64,000 bases of DNA from Burkholderiales bacterium (GTDB lineage: Bacteria; Pseudomonadota; Gammaproteobacteria; Burkholderiales; Burkholderiaceae_C). Below, piece after piece: positions 31,866 to 40,394 of this stretch. Under the pieces are notes generated by a model that was given only the letters and a program-made list of their open reading frames with translations, searched no databases and was not told where the DNA came from. The position numbers were made by a program, and so were the translations under genes. Position 1 is the stretch's first letter. Each line of letters starts with the position of its first letter. The stretch is from assembly GCA_016192425.1 (NCBI GenBank), contig JACPUE010000066.1:1-64000 (forward strand), read 5' to 3'.

Positions 31866-32621
31866 CTACCGGGCAAGTCCCAGGGTGGCCTCCAATTGCG
31901 TCCCGCAGGCGACAGGGTCGCCGTCGAACAGGGCCTGCATCAGCGTGGCCTCGCGCTCGTGCACGGTGGCCAGGAAATGCTCCACCGCGCCGCGCCTGCG
32001 CGCCATCTGGCCGAAGGTGTCGAAGCCTGTTTCCAGGAAGTGCTGCAAGGCCCCCAGGCCCGCAGCCTGGGCGGGCTTGCGCATCATGCGCAGCATCATG
32101 CGCAGGCCGGGCATGCGCGTGAAGCGGGTGAGGTCTTGGCCCAGCTTCATCACGCTGGCCAGTTGTTGTTCGCGCTCGGCGCGCTCGCCCACGCCGCGCT
32201 CGCCCACGCCGCGCCAGGCGGCCACGTAGCGCGCGGCGTCGGCGGGGGTGGGGGGCAGGTGCACCCAGGCCAGCCCCATGGCGTGGTCCAGCCGCTCGGT
32301 CTGCATGTGCAGCAGGGCCAGGTCGGTGGCGGTCTGCACCACGGCCTGCGGAAACACCGTCTGCAAGGTGCCCGCGATGCGGCCGAACTGGGTGTCGCGC
32401 TCGCTGTAGTCGCCAGGGCTGTACAGCTCCTCCAGGAAAAAACGCGTGGCACCCTGGTACAGAGGGTCGGCCATCAGGTCGGCATAGGTGCCTGCGAAGC
32501 GGCGCGACTGCCATTGCTTGACGGCCAGCACGGCCTGGGCCAAGGGTGGGTCGGCCAGCTGCTGCGCGCGCAGCGCGGTCACGTCGGCAAGGCTTTGGCG
32601 GATGGTGTCGGCGGCGTCCAT
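31866..32621 (-). CDS. Conserved uncharacterised helical protein
   Basis: 251 residues, all-helical, no signal peptide. The FFLEELYSPGDYSERDTQF segment (about 71-90) recurs in hypothetical proteins of proteobacteria but I cannot name a characterised member. Residues about 138-147 read GVGERGVGER, produced by an exact 15-base tandem duplication (32181-32210). The gene lies 67 bp upstream of fadD on the same strand and may be co-transcribed. Function not assigned. Confidence 0.7.
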   Translation of the reverse strand: MDAADTIRQSLADVTALRAQQLADPPLAQAVLAVKQWQSRRFAGTYADLMADPLYQGATRFFLEELYSPGDYSERDTQFGRIAGTLQTVFPQAVVQTATDLALLHMQTERLDHAMGLAWVHLPPTPADAARYVAAWRGVGERGVGERAEREQQLASVMKLGQDLTRFTRMPGLRMMLRMMRKPAQAAGLGALQHFLETGFDTFGQMARRRGAVEHFLATVHEREATLMQALFDGDPVACGTQLEATLGLAR

Positions 32622-32742
32622 GGCAGGGGGCGGATGGTCTATGCTTTGCCGATTACACCGAAAAACGGTGTTTTACCCCTTGCGATACCTCGAAAGTCCG
32701 CATGAATAGTCATCCCTCTCTTCACCCCTGCGCAGGCGCACC

Positions 32743-33642
32743 ATGATTGCGCGGATGCAATCGCTGGCATTGGTATCCCTGGTGCTGGCCCTGGCCGCCT
32801 GGTGGGCCTGGGCGCTGCCGCAGAGACTGGGCCTGGCCTTGGCGGGGATGGTCGTTTTTGTCTGCTGGTATGCGCTGGGCCTGGGCCTGCCCTTTGTGCT
32901 GATGCACGCCGTCAACCGGGCCGATGCCGCGCCACGGGCCACGCTGGCGCAGGTGCTGCGCGCTGCCGGGGCCGAGGCGCGCTGTGCGGCGGTGGTCTTT
33001 GGCTGGCGCCAGCCACTGCGCAGCGCCAGCGTGCCCGACTGGCTGCCCGATGCGCCCACCGGCCAGCGCGGCGTGGTGCTGGTGCATGGCTTTCTGTGCA
33101 ACCGGGGGCTGTGGCTGCCCTGGATGCCCTTGCTGCGCGCTCGCGGCCATGCCTACGTGGCGGTGGACCTGGAGCCGGTGTTTGGTTCCATCGACGCGTA
33201 CGTTGCCACGGTGGATGAGGCGGTGCGCCGTGTGACGCAGGCCACGGGCCTGCCGCCGGTCATCGTGGCGCACAGCATGGGCGGCCTGGCTGCGCGGGCC
33301 TGGCTGCGTGCCTGCGCCGCCGATGCGCGGGTGCACAGGGTCATCACCTTGGGCACGCCGCACGGCGGCACCTGGCTGGGCTGCTGGAGCCATGCCACCA
33401 ACGGGCGCCAGATGCAACTGGCCAGCCCGTGGCTGCAGCAACTGCAGCTTGACGAGCCCATCACCCGCGCCCGCCTGTTCACCTGCTGGTATTCCAACTG
33501 CGACAACATCGTCTTCCCTGCGCGCACGGCAGCGCTGCCCGGCGCGCGCCAGCGCTTTGTGGCGGGCCTGGCGCATGTGGAAATGGCCTGCGATGCGCAG
33601 GTGATGGCCGAGTGCTTGGACGAAGTGGCGAAGGCAGATTGA
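32743..33642 (+). CDS. Alpha/beta-hydrolase with N-terminal membrane segments
   Basis: 299 residues. Two hydrophobic segments (about 7-22 and 25-52) anchor it in the inner membrane. Then an alpha/beta-hydrolase domain follows: oxyanion-site VLVHGFLCNRGLW, nucleophile elbow VAHSMGGLAARAW, LGTPHGGTWLG, and a His near LAHVEMACD. The pattern resembles lipases/triacylglycerol hydrolases of the GPI-inositol-deacylase-like group. Substrate unknown. Standalone, convergent with phhA. Confidence 0.85.
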   Translation: MIARMQSLALVSLVLALAAWWAWALPQRLGLALAGMVVFVCWYALGLGLPFVLMHAVNRADAAPRATLAQVLRAAGAEARCAAVVFGWRQPLRSASVPDWLPDAPTGQRGVVLVHGFLCNRGLWLPWMPLLRARGHAYVAVDLEPVFGSIDAYVATVDEAVRRVTQATGLPPVIVAHSMGGLAARAWLRACAADARVHRVITLGTPHGGTWLGCWSHATNGRQMQLASPWLQQLQLDEPITRARLFTCWYSNCDNIVFPARTAALPGARQRFVAGLAHVEMACDAQVMAECLDEVAKAD

Positions 33643-33649
33643 GCGGCTT

Positions 33650-34543
33650 TCAGCGCTCCAGCATGCAGCGAAAGCCGGGGTAGCTTTCGGCGTCCGCGGC
33701 GTTGTCGCCGTCGTCCGGCTCGCGGGCATTGGCTGCCAGTTCTGGTTGGTTGCGCAGGCGTTCGTACAGCGGGGTGAAGTCGGGGGCGGTCATGGCAAAC
33801 AACTGCTCGAAGCTGTCGATGACGAAATAGGTTTGCTGGAAGCTGTCGATCTTGTAACGCGTGCGCATGGTGCGCTCCAGCCGCAGCGGCAGGCGCTGCG
33901 GCTCGGGGCTTTGCACGGCGTAGCGCAGCTCGCCGGCCGAGCTGAGGATGCCCGCTCCGTAGGCGCGCAGCCCCTCGGGCTGGCGGATCAGGCCGAACTC
34001 GATGGTGTACCAGTACAGCCGCGAGAGCATCTCGCATGCGCCCAGGCGCTCGGCCTTGAGGCCCCCTTCGCCGTAGCGCTGCACGTAGTCGGCAAACACG
34101 GGGTCGAACAGCAGCGGCACATGGCCGAACAGGTCGTGGAAGATGTCGGGCTCGACGATGTAGTCGAACTCCTCGGGCGTGCGGATCCAGTCGGTGACCG
34201 GGAACTTGCGGTTCGCCAGCAGGGTGAAGAAGGGCACCTCGGGGATCAGGCCCGGCACGGCCACCAGCTCCCAGCCGGTGGCGCGGTGCAGGTGCTCGCT
34301 GATGTCGTCCAGTCTTGGAATGCGCTCGCGCGCGCCCAGCCGCGGCAGCGCGGCGATGAAGGCATCGCAGGCCAGGCCGGGCAGTTGCGCGCTCTGGCGC
34401 TCGTACAGGCGGCGGTAGGTGTCATGGTCCTGCGCGGTGTAGGCGTTCCAGTCCTGGGTGCAGGTGTAGTCGGGGCGGGCGCGGGCGTAGTCGCCCCGCG
34501 GGGGGCGCTCGCTCGCTCCATAGACAACGGGTTCGGCGGCCAT
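33650..34543 (-). CDS. phhA: Phenylalanine 4-monooxygenase
   Basis: 297 residues, the length of bacterial PhhA. The iron-site motif FHDLFGHVPLLFDPVFADYV holds the two His ligands and a downstream Glu (RLYWYTIEFG) completes the facial triad. It hydroxylates phenylalanine to tyrosine with tetrahydropterin and O2. It follows hppD by 74 bp on the same strand, so phenylalanine to tyrosine and hydroxyphenylpyruvate to homogentisate are probably co-expressed. The pterin cofactor recycling gene phhB is not here. Confidence 0.95.
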   Translation of the reverse strand: MAAEPVVYGASERPPRGDYARARPDYTCTQDWNAYTAQDHDTYRRLYERQSAQLPGLACDAFIAALPRLGARERIPRLDDISEHLHRATGWELVAVPGLIPEVPFFTLLANRKFPVTDWIRTPEEFDYIVEPDIFHDLFGHVPLLFDPVFADYVQRYGEGGLKAERLGACEMLSRLYWYTIEFGLIRQPEGLRAYGAGILSSAGELRYAVQSPEPQRLPLRLERTMRTRYKIDSFQQTYFVIDSFEQLFAMTAPDFTPLYERLRNQPELAANAREPDDGDNAADAESYPGFRCMLER

Positions 34544-34617
34544 GGTATGTCTCCTGGTTTTTTGTCATGGTGCGCACAGGCCGCTTCGGCGGCGGCCTGT
34601 GTCGGGGGGCAGTCCGC

Positions 34618-35763
34618 TCAGGCCTGGCCCGGAGCCTTGAGTACGCCGCGCCGGATCTGGTCCAGCTCGATGGACTCGAACAAGGCCTTGAAGTTGCCGT
34701 TGCCAAAGCCCTCGTCTCCCTTGCGCTGGATGAACTCGAAGAAGATGGGGCCGAGCTGGTTCTCGCTGAAGATCTGCAGCAAGAGCGCGTCCTTTTTGCC
34801 GTCGATCAGGATCTTGCACTCGCGCAGCGCCTCGATCGGTTCGCCATGGCCAGGGATGCGCTTTTCCACCAGCTCGTAGTAGGTGTCGGGTGTGTCGAGC
34901 AGGCGCACGCCGCTTTCGCGCAGCTTGTCCACCGTGGCGTACAGGTTGTCCGAGCCCATGGCGATGTGCTGGATGCCCTCGCCCTTGTACATGTCCAGGT
35001 ACTCCTGGATCTGGCCGGGCTTGTCCTTGCCTTCCTCGTTGATCGGGATGCGGATCTTGCCGCAGGGGCTGGTCATGGCCTTGCTCTTGACGCCTGTGAC
35101 CTGGCCTTCGATGTCGAAGTAGCGGATCTCGCGGAAGTTGAACAGCCGCTCGTAAAAGTCGGCCCACTCGGCCATGCGGCCGCGGTGCACGTTGTGCGTG
35201 AGGTGGTCGATGTAGGTCAGGCCATGGCCCACGGGGTTGAGCGCTTCTTGTGCGCTCACGCCCGGCAGGGGCTCGAAGTCCACGTCATAGAAACCGATGT
35301 TGCCGATGTCCCCTGGCTGCGCGCCGCCCTTGCCGCGCCAGCGGTCCACAAAATAGATCAGGCTGTCGCCAATGCCCTTGATGGCCGGAATGTTCAGCTC
35401 GCCCGGCCCGGCCTTGCCTGCATAGCCCCAGGCGCCCAGCGATACGGCGCGCTCGTAGGCGGCCTTGGCGTCGTGCACGCGGAAGGCGATGGCGCAGACG
35501 CTGGGCCCGTGCAGGCGTGCAAAGCGCTGGGCAAAGCTGTCGGGCTCGGCGTTGACGATGAAGTTGATGCTGCCCTGCCGGTACAGCAGCACGTTCTTGT
35601 GCCGGTGCCGTGCCACGGGTTGGAAGCCCATGGCCTGAAAGCTGCGCCCCAGCGCGGCCGGATCGGGGGCGGCGTATTCGATGAATTCGAACCCGTCGGT
35701 GCCCATGGGATTGTCCCAGGCGTCGTTGGGGGCGGTGGCTGTTTCCGGCAGTGCAGCGTTCAT
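34618..35763 (-). CDS. hppD: 4-Hydroxyphenylpyruvate dioxygenase
   Basis: 381 residues with two VOC repeats. The C-terminal repeat carries the iron site: His in [14 protein letters not shown], a second His in [10 protein letters not shown] and Glu in [19 protein letters not shown], all HPPD signatures. It converts 4-hydroxyphenylpyruvate to homogentisate. Upstream gene of the hppD-phhA pair. Downstream enzymes of the pathway (FAH and MaiA homologues) are 30 kb away at 3.2-4.9 kb; homogentisate dioxygenase is not in the window. Confidence 0.95.
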   Translation of the reverse strand: MNAALPETATAPNDAWDNPMGTDGFEFIEYAAPDPAALGRSFQAMGFQPVARHRHKNVLLYRQGSINFIVNAEPDSFAQRFARLHGPSVCAIAFRVHDAKAAYERAVSLGAWGYAGKAGPGELNIPAIKGIGDSLIYFVDRWRGKGGAQPGDIGNIGFYDVDFEPLPGVSAQEALNPVGHGLTYIDHLTHNVHRGRMAEWADFYERLFNFREIRYFDIEGQVTGVKSKAMTSPCGKIRIPINEEGKDKPGQIQEYLDMYKGEGIQHIAMGSDNLYATVDKLRESGVRLLDTPDTYYELVEKRIPGHGEPIEALRECKILIDGKKDALLLQIFSENQLGPIFFEFIQRKGDEGFGNGNFKALFESIELDQIRRGVLKAPGQA

Positions 35764-35906
35764 GGTGTCTCCGTAGTTGCTTGACCTGAGTCATACACTG
35801 TAGGAGTGACGGCCTTCAGTATTCGGGCGAATTGCGCAGTAAATGGCGGTCTGTGTGCAAAAAAGTTGCGCTACGTCAAAACAGCGGTCTCTGTGTGGAT
35901 GCTGGT

Positions 35907-36866
35907 TCAGCGTGCGGCGGGGGTGGTGCGCGCAGCCAGCGCGCCCTCCAGGCGCAGCTGTTCTTCGGGGGTGAACAGGGTCTGGCGCAGTTGATCCAGG
36001 TGGGTGGCGTTCTGCCCGGCGCTGCGCGCTTGCTGGTATTGATCCAGCCGGGCATTCCAGTCGCGTTCTTCACGGTCCAGGCGTGCCAGGCGCTCAGCGG
36101 CTTCGGCTCCATAGGCTGCGCTGCGCTGGGCAAAGCGGGTGGCATCGTCCGCCCCCTGGGCGTTGAAGGCGGCGGTTTGCTGGGCGGCGCCGACATGGGC
36201 CAGGGATTCGCTGCGCTGCGCGCGCAGCGGGGCGGGCAGTTGGCTCTCGGCCTCGGCCAGTGCCTTGCGCTTGTCCTCGGCGTTCAGGGCGGGGTTGCGT
36301 TCGATCTCCAGGCGTGCCAGCAGGGCCTGGTCCAGCAATTGCTGCTGGCCGAACAGGGCTTCGTATTCATCGCCATCAAAGTGCTGCAGGCGCAGCTTCT
36401 GGCGCTGCTCCAGTGCCTGCCGCAGGGCGTGGGGGTCCAGCGGGTCGGCCGGGGCGCTCAGCTTGCCCAGCGCCACCCGGTAGTCCACATAGCGCCGCGC
36501 CAGGGCCAGGGCGCGTGTGGTCAGTTCGGGCGCAAAGTGCTGGCCCGCCAGCGCCTCCAGCCGCTGCTTGAGGGCTTCGGGGTCGCTGGCGTCCCCGGCA
36601 TCGTGCAGCAGGGCCTCGATGGCGTCGCGCAGGCCTGGGGTCAGCAGCGGGTCGCTGCCCGCTGCGCCAGGCGCCGAAGGCCTTGCGGCAAGGGCCTGGG
36701 GCGCGCGCGCAGTGCGCAGGCCCGCCTGTGCTTGCCCCGTGCCCTGGGCGGTGGGCAGGGCGGCCGCAGTGCCGGCGGGCATTGCATCCCCCGCCAGAAG
36801 CCACCACAGCCCGCCCGCCCCGGCCAGGGCCGTTGCGGTACAGCAGGCGAGCACCGCGCGGCGCAT
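35907..36866 (-). CDS. lifO: Lipase secretion chaperone (foldase)
   Basis: 319 residues. An N-terminal membrane anchor (about 4-25), a Pro/Ala-rich linker (about 30-68) and a long helical body with regularly spaced RxxxL and YxxLFG repeats, matching the lipase-specific foldase that wraps its lipase in the periplasm. The chaperone motif region near LRDAIEALLHDAGDASD is present in degenerate form. Its ATG shares the A with the lipase gene's TAA stop (TAATG), so expression is coupled. Confidence 0.88.
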   Translation of the reverse strand: MRRAVLACCTATALAGAGGLWWLLAGDAMPAGTAAALPTAQGTGQAQAGLRTARAPQALAARPSAPGAAGSDPLLTPGLRDAIEALLHDAGDASDPEALKQRLEALAGQHFAPELTTRALALARRYVDYRVALGKLSAPADPLDPHALRQALEQRQKLRLQHFDGDEYEALFGQQQLLDQALLARLEIERNPALNAEDKRKALAEAESQLPAPLRAQRSESLAHVGAAQQTAAFNAQGADDATRFAQRSAAYGAEAAERLARLDREERDWNARLDQYQQARSAGQNATHLDQLRQTLFTPEEQLRLEGALAARTTPAAR

Positions 36867-37798
36867 TACAGGCCCTGGTTCTTCAGGCGGTTGGCGTGCT
36901 GGCGATACACCGTCACGGGGTCGGTGGCGAACCAGTCGCGCAGGCCCAGCACCTGGTTGACTTCGTCCAGGTGGTTTTGCGAATAGTCACCCAGGTGCTT
37001 GCCCAGGCGTGCAGAGCAGGCAGACACCAGGCCGTCGTTGGCCTCGCCAAACACCAGGCCCAGAACGGCCAGGGGGGCGTCGCTCACGTCGAACACGTTG
37101 GTCAGCGTCTTGGTGCCGGTCCAGGAGTAGTAGCGCACGCCGTTCACGGACTCTGCGCCGTCGCCGCAGCCGCTGGCGGGCACACCGGCGGGGAAGCGCT
37201 GGTTGAATTTGGCAGAACCTGCGGTGGTCAGCGAATCCAGCGCTGCGGTGGGCATTTGCGGCAGGCTGGTGCCGCCAGAGGCCAGGTTGATCAGGGTGAC
37301 CAATGCCTTGGCGGCGGCATTGGCCACACTCTCGCTCACGCTGCCTGCGGGTGCCACGCCGCGCACGATGTCAGCCACGCGCGAGCCGCGGTTGACACCG
37401 CCCACCGAGGTGACCGACGCCACGAGCTGCGGCGCCACACCGGCCACGTAGCGCGTGGTCGGGCCGCCGTGCGAATGGCCGATCAGGTTGACCTTGGGTG
37501 CGCCGGTGAGCGCCAGGATGTTCTTCACCTGCGCCAGCAATTGCTCGCCGCGCACCTCGGTGCTGTTGGCGGCCGACACCTGGGCCACATAGACCTTGGC
37601 GCCATCGCGGCGCAGCGCCTCGGGGATGCCGTAGAAGTAATCGACGCCCAGCGCCGAATCAAACCCAAACAGCCCGTGCACCAGCACGATGGGATAGCGT
37701 GTTTGCGTGGAGGTGCCTGCATGGGCGCCCTGCAGCAGGGCGAGGGACGCACAGGCAAAGGCCAGGCCGCGCAGCGCGCGGCGGACGAAACCGGTCAT
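36866..37798 (-). CDS. lip: Secreted triacylglycerol lipase (family I)
   Basis: 310 residues. A signal peptide ends near LLQGAHA, then the family I lipase core YPIVLVHGLFGFD, nucleophile elbow LIGHSHGGPTTRYVA, and a Cys pair (SGCGDG and SACSAR) for the expected disulfide. Start at MTGFVRRALRG (37798); ten more codons upstream are unlikely. It precedes its foldase, the classical lip-lif arrangement, and would be exported through Sec and the type II secretion system. A GspE-type ATPase gene begins at 63508. Confidence 0.92.
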   Translation of the reverse strand: MTGFVRRALRGLAFACASLALLQGAHAGTSTQTRYPIVLVHGLFGFDSALGVDYFYGIPEALRRDGAKVYVAQVSAANSTEVRGEQLLAQVKNILALTGAPKVNLIGHSHGGPTTRYVAGVAPQLVASVTSVGGVNRGSRVADIVRGVAPAGSVSESVANAAAKALVTLINLASGGTSLPQMPTAALDSLTTAGSAKFNQRFPAGVPASGCGDGAESVNGVRYYSWTGTKTLTNVFDVSDAPLAVLGLVFGEANDGLVSACSARLGKHLGDYSQNHLDEVNQVLGLRDWFATDPVTVYRQHANRLKNQGL

Positions 37799-37954
37799 GG
37801 GATGTCTCCTGTAGATTTTGTTGCGCAAAAACGAACGACCGTGCGTTTTTGCGAGATTTATTGTTGGACATTCCCTTGCCTGTCACTATCGGGACATACC
37901 CGATGCCGGGGGTTTCTGCGTTGCAAGCGCATGAATGCGCGCAATAATTGCGCC

Positions 37955-38437
37955 ATGAACACTATTGACGCATTGGACAAGCTGGATCGTGCCATTCTGC
38001 GCTGCCTGCAGCAAAATGGCCGCGAAACTTATGAACTGATCGGCGAGCAGGTAGGCCTGTCGCCCAGCGCCGTGCTGCGCCGTGTCAAGCGCCTGGAAGA
38101 AAGCGGCGTGATCGACCGCTACGTGGCGCTGGTGCGCCCCGAGGCGGTGGGCCTGGGGCTCACGGCCTACCTCAATGTGCGGCTGGAAAAGCACACCGAA
38201 ACCCACAAGCGCAACCCCATGGACGTGTTCCGCGCCAGCGTGCAGACCTGGCCCGAGGTGGTGGAATGCGCTTCGCTGACCGGCGAAATGGACTACCTGC
38301 TGCGCGTGGTGGTGGCCGACATGGCGCATTACAGCCGCTTCATCATGGACACCTTGCTCAAGCACCCCAGCGTGCAGGACTGCAAGACCAGCTTCGTGCT
38401 CGACCGTGTGAAGACCACCACGGCGGTGCCGGTCTGA
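37955..38437 (+). CDS. Lrp/AsnC-family regulator
   Basis: 160 residues. N-terminal helix-turn-helix LDRAILRCLQQNGRETYELIG plus VGLSPSAVLRRVKRLEESG, then the RAM ligand-binding domain (GEMDYLLRVVVADM). These feast/famine regulators sense amino acids. It is divergent from the lipase gene (156 bp apart) and 2 kb from hppD-phhA, so control of either is possible but unproven. ATG 37955. Confidence 0.9.
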   Translation: MNTIDALDKLDRAILRCLQQNGRETYELIGEQVGLSPSAVLRRVKRLEESGVIDRYVALVRPEAVGLGLTAYLNVRLEKHTETHKRNPMDVFRASVQTWPEVVECASLTGEMDYLLRVVVADMAHYSRFIMDTLLKHPSVQDCKTSFVLDRVKTTTAVPV

Positions 38438-38449
38438 GATCAAACAACA

Positions 38450-38520
38450 CCCCCCTGCCCGCGCGGCGGGGCGGCCCTTGCGCGGGAGCGCTGGCCTGGG
38501 GTGCGCCGGTTTCATGTGTT
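38450..38520 (+). repeat. Stop-codon-proximal GC-rich repeat, copy R5 (partial)
   Basis: Starts 14 bases after the Lrp stop, in gene orientation: CACCCCCCTGCC, CGCGGCGGGGCGGCCCTTGC, GCGCTGGCCTGGGG. Lacks the middle hairpin of R2-R4. Confidence 0.65.
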
Positions 38521-38695
38521 GCGGATGCCGCGTTCGCGCAAGGGATAACGGATATTTGTCTCCATGCCGACAACCAGGGCTGGTAGGTGATCCGCCAAGC
38601 CATTGATTTAATTGAGAAAACCTAATTTGCGTTAAATTGTTGCAATGCAGCAAAAATGTCTTGGAATTGCCAGGGAAAACCCCTATATTGGCCCC

Positions 38696-39421
38696 ATGAC
38701 CGCAAGCAACGAATGGCTCCAGGCCACCCTGGATACCGCTGACCCCGACCCCGCCGGGCCGCTGGGTGGGCGCCGCTCCGGCGGTGCCATGCACCACTTG
38801 ATGGTGCCGATCCGTTCGCTGGGCCCCAGCAACCGCGAGCGCATTGCCGTTCATTTGCTGGCACTCGACGCAGGCGATCGCTACCTGCGTTTTGGCTACC
38901 CGGCCAGCGACGAACAGATCCGCCGCTACGTGGACCGGCTCGACTTTGACCGCGACGACATCTTCGGCATCTACAACCGTCGCCTCGAACTCATTGCCAT
39001 GGCGCACCTCGCCTACACGCCCTTGCCCGAACATGCCAATTGCGCGGAGTTTGGCGTCTCGGTGGCGCGTTCGGCGCGCGGGCGCGGCTACGGTGCGCGC
39101 CTGTTCGACCGGGCCGTGATGCACGCGCGCAATGCTGGTGTGAGCATGGTGTTCATCCATGCGCTGACGCAGAACACCGCCATGCTGCGCATCGCGCGCA
39201 ACGCCGGGGCCGTGGTGCAGCGCGACGGCACGGAGTCCGAGGCGTTTCTGGAACTGCCGCCCCCCAGCCTGGATTCGCGCATGGCCGAAATGGTGGAGCA
39301 GCAGTACGGCGAGGTGGACTACCTGCTCAAGCGCCAGGCGCGCCAGTTCTGGGCTTTTCTGGCAAGCGTGCGCGGCATGGGCGAAGGCGTGCGCAAGGCG
39401 CTGGGGGCCTCTGACCGCTGA
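38696..39421 (+). CDS. GNAT-family N-acetyltransferase
   Basis: 241 residues. The acetyl-CoA binding motif VARSARGRGYGARLFDRAV (R/Q-x-x-G-x-G/A) is clear, preceded by IYNRRLELIAMAHLAY. There are extra residues at both ends: a flexible N-terminus and a C-terminal helical tail (QARQFWAFLASVRGMG). Start ATG 38696. The upstream 250 bp hold repeat R5 and an AT-rich promoter-like stretch (about 38600-38650). Substrate unknown. Confidence 0.88.
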   Translation: MTASNEWLQATLDTADPDPAGPLGGRRSGGAMHHLMVPIRSLGPSNRERIAVHLLALDAGDRYLRFGYPASDEQIRRYVDRLDFDRDDIFGIYNRRLELIAMAHLAYTPLPEHANCAEFGVSVARSARGRGYGARLFDRAVMHARNAGVSMVFIHALTQNTAMLRIARNAGAVVQRDGTESEAFLELPPPSLDSRMAEMVEQQYGEVDYLLKRQARQFWAFLASVRGMGEGVRKALGASDR

Positions 39422-39518
39422 TCTGCAGCGCTGCTGCTGGCGCGCTGCCTTCGGGGCGTCATGGCAATCCGTTATCCTAGGGGCCTGTCCCACTACCGCA
39501 CGTCCTGCACCCTAGGCT

Positions 39519-40394
39519 GTGTCAGAACCACACCCTGCGCGCGCGCCTGAACGCGAAGACAAGCGCACGCTTTTGCAAAAACTGGTGGAGTTCATCCACC
39601 CCGGCCCCGACTCGGCCGAAGAGCTGATCGAAACCCTGGCCGAGGCCGAGAGCAACGACGTCATTGGTGCCGACTCGCGCGTCATGCTCGAACGCGTGAT
39701 CCGCATGGCCGACATGTCCGCAGGCGACGTGATGGTGGCTGCCCCGCGCATGGACGTCATCAACATCGACGCGCCCTATGACGAGATGCTGCATCTCATC
39801 ATCAGCACGGCGCATTCGCGCTTTCCGGTGTACCAGGGCGAGCGCGAGAACATCATCGGCATCCTCATGGCCAAGGACCTGCTCAAGCTGCAGCGGGCGC
39901 CCGAGCTGAACATCCGCGCGCTGCTGCGCCCGGCGGTGTTCGTGCCCGAGAGCAAGGGCCTCAACGACCTGCTGCGCGAATTCCGCGGCAACCGCAACCA
40001 CCTGGCCGTGGTGATCGACGAGTTCGGCCGCGTGGCCGGGCTGGTCACCATCGAGGACGTGCTGGAACAGATCGTGGGCGAGATCGAGGACGAGTTCGAT
40101 ATCCCCGAGGAAGAGGGCGACATCTTCGCCCTGGCCGATCGCACCTACCGCGTCAGCGGCGACACGCCGGTCGAGCGCGTGAGCGAGGCCTTTGGCGTGC
40201 AGGTGGCGGGCAGCGATGCCGACGAAGCATTCGACACCATCGGCGGGCTGATTGCCCACGAAATGGGCCATGTGCCGCGCCGGGGCGAGCAGCTTGCACT
40301 TTGCGGCCTGCAGTTCGTCGTGCTGCACACCAAGGGGGGGGCGGTGCGCTGGTTCAAGGTGGCGCAGCTGCCGCACGATCCGGCTGCGGCATGA
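39519..40394 (+). CDS. corC: CorC/HlyC-type CBS-pair protein
   Basis: 291 residues. A transporter-associated N-terminal segment (DMSAGDVMVAAPRMDVI), two CBS domains (about 65-185, with HSRFPVY and GLVTIEDVLEQIVGEIEDEFD) and a C-terminal CorC_HlyC domain. These proteins are linked to Mg/Co efflux and often sit beside lnt (ybeX-lnt order), as here. The start is GTG 39519 (MSEPHPARAP); no ATG fits. Its stop overlaps the lnt ATG by 4 bp. Confidence 0.92.
   Translation: MSEPHPARAPEREDKRTLLQKLVEFIHPGPDSAEELIETLAEAESNDVIGADSRVMLERVIRMADMSAGDVMVAAPRMDVINIDAPYDEMLHLIISTAHSRFPVYQGERENIIGILMAKDLLKLQRAPELNIRALLRPAVFVPESKGLNDLLREFRGNRNHLAVVIDEFGRVAGLVTIEDVLEQIVGEIEDEFDIPEEEGDIFALADRTYRVSGDTPVERVSEAFGVQVAGSDADEAFDTIGGLIAHEMGHVPRRGEQLALCGLQFVVLHTKGGAVRWFKVAQLPHDPAAA

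Noticed and set aside
2674-35763. One split tyrosine-degradation pathway (hppD-phhA with FAH-MaiA)
   Set aside because: The two sets are 30 kb apart, have different regulators and lack homogentisate dioxygenase in the window. The 3-kb set may serve gentisate or another aromatic, so I did not merge them.
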